Made by a program: the position numbers and the translations under genes. A stretch of DNA of 64,000 bases, taken from assembly GCA_024529925.1 (NCBI GenBank), contig JAFEUB010000846.1:1983001-2047000 (forward strand). Reading direction: 5' to 3'. A model generated the notes under the pieces. It saw nothing but the letters and a program-made list of their open reading frames with translations, had not been told where the DNA came from and ran no database searches. Positions 63,176 through 64,000 of this stretch are shown here, piece by piece. How positions within the stretch are numbered: position 1 is the first letter of the stretch; every line of letters begins with the position of its first letter. The stretch comes from Ophthalmolycus amberensis (taxonomy: Eukaryota; Chordata; Actinopteri; Perciformes; Zoarcidae).

Positions 63176-64000
63176 TGGTCTGCATCATACACAAGTTCAT
63201 GAGTATATCATAGTGAAGTAGTGTATTCATTAATACAACTTGGTTTTTATCCACAACACCCATTGGAAGACTTCTCCCATAAGGACCGAAACAGAGTGTA
63301 AAGTTTAAGCCAAGTACTGTTCAAACTACACAACTACTTCTAATCAATTAGGTGTCTTGAAGTCGTTGTGGATTTTACACTACATGACTGATCGGTGATA
63401 GGAGGTCACACAGTATAAGATTCTTCATCTGGAATCCAAGATGAGGTCTCCAAACTACACTTCGTCACCAAAAACACATACGAGAAGTGACACGGGCATA
63501 TAAACATGCTTGTTGACGTTGCTGTCAGCACACGTGTTAGCCGGTTTCCACACTATTTCCCCTATGTAGATCAGTCAACGTCGCATGTTTATTAATACAA
63601 ACGTCCAACACCTTAGGTGCAACAACAACTTTGGTCCGTGTTGCAAATGCAGCACACTGCACACACAGGTAGGCTACGGGCCAGGTGACTTATTCGCTGT
63701 AGCTCCCTGACGGATCCAGATATTTAGCATGCCAGATGTCTGCGATGCACCTGGGAGCCTCGTGGTTTGCATCTTTTACCAGTTCACACAGCGCTCGAGT
63801 GCCAATGTGCGAGCACTGAGGCAACGCGGAATTGCCTCGGATCTGGGGCTTTTGTCCAGAAGCTCCTCAAACTGTGAGTGGAAAATCTGGAAGTTGTGTA
63901 GCGTGAACTAAGAATTGATTGCTCTGATTATTCCCTGTGATAGCTGTTGCTTTTTCTGTCTTGAGCTGTACAGGCGTGCAATGAACAGGTATATGGTTTT
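63176..64000. other. right-edge interval
   Basis: No supported gene. A GC-richer stretch at about 63710-63890 containing AACTGTGAGTGG could be an untranslated first exon with a donor site of the next gene, but nothing in it confirms this. Confidence 0.3.

Noticed and set aside
63710..63890. First exon of the next gene upstream (CALCOCO1-like)
   Set aside because: There is only a GC-richer stretch with a donor-like GTGAGT. No coding match or promoter motif supports it.

Overview
The window is part of a ray-finned fish Hox cluster: the posterior (5') end of HoxCa, with all Hox genes on the minus strand. From left to right it holds hoxc11a exon 1 (the homeobox exon is off the left edge), complete two-exon hoxc12a, complete two-exon hoxc13a, and then about 39 kb of 5' flanking DNA in which I recognise no host gene. 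The assignments rest on paralogue-group-specific N-termini and homeodomains and on the order 11-12-13. The compact cluster, the AT-rich intergenic DNA with CA/GT microsatellites, and teleost-type LINE and hAT repeats point to a teleost, probably an acanthomorph. The 'a' copy is inferred from the very close match of hoxc13a to known teleost Hoxc13a.

Layout. 1-549: intron of hoxc11a. 550-1265: hoxc11a exon 1. 1266-12445: hoxc11a/hoxc12a interval, with a non-autonomous hAT element at 11678-12145, just downstream of hoxc12a. 12446-14394: hoxc12a, predicted 273 aa, 1.1 kb intron. 14395-22160: hoxc12a/hoxc13a interval, no recognisable transposon. 22161-25200: hoxc13a, predicted 306 aa, 2.1 kb intron. 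25201-37023: transposon-poor 5' flank. 37024-40466: near full-length but frame-broken L2-like LINE on the plus strand. 40467-53000: a zone rich in repeats, including a deleted hAT element carrying a solo LTR (44074-45832), a second small hAT element (47579-48071), LINE tails and two unnamed dispersed repeat families. 53000-64000: mostly unannotated DNA with two LINE-tail fragments near 62.7-63.2 kb.

How it works together. The three genes encode posterior homeodomain transcription factors, normally expressed in nested caudal and appendage domains. Most of the window is non-coding and probably regulatory. The main sequence-level observations are: a CACGTG box 94-127 bp upstream of the start codon of all three Hox genes; two triplets of short motifs spaced by whole helical turns in the 11-12 interval (GTAAACA every 11 bp, ATTACGCA every 21-22 bp); a transposon that supplies the nearest poly(A) signals downstream of hoxc12a; and a sharp rise in transposon density beginning at about 37 kb. 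I found no clearly new multi-gene system. All calls were made by eye from sequence; no database search was run.
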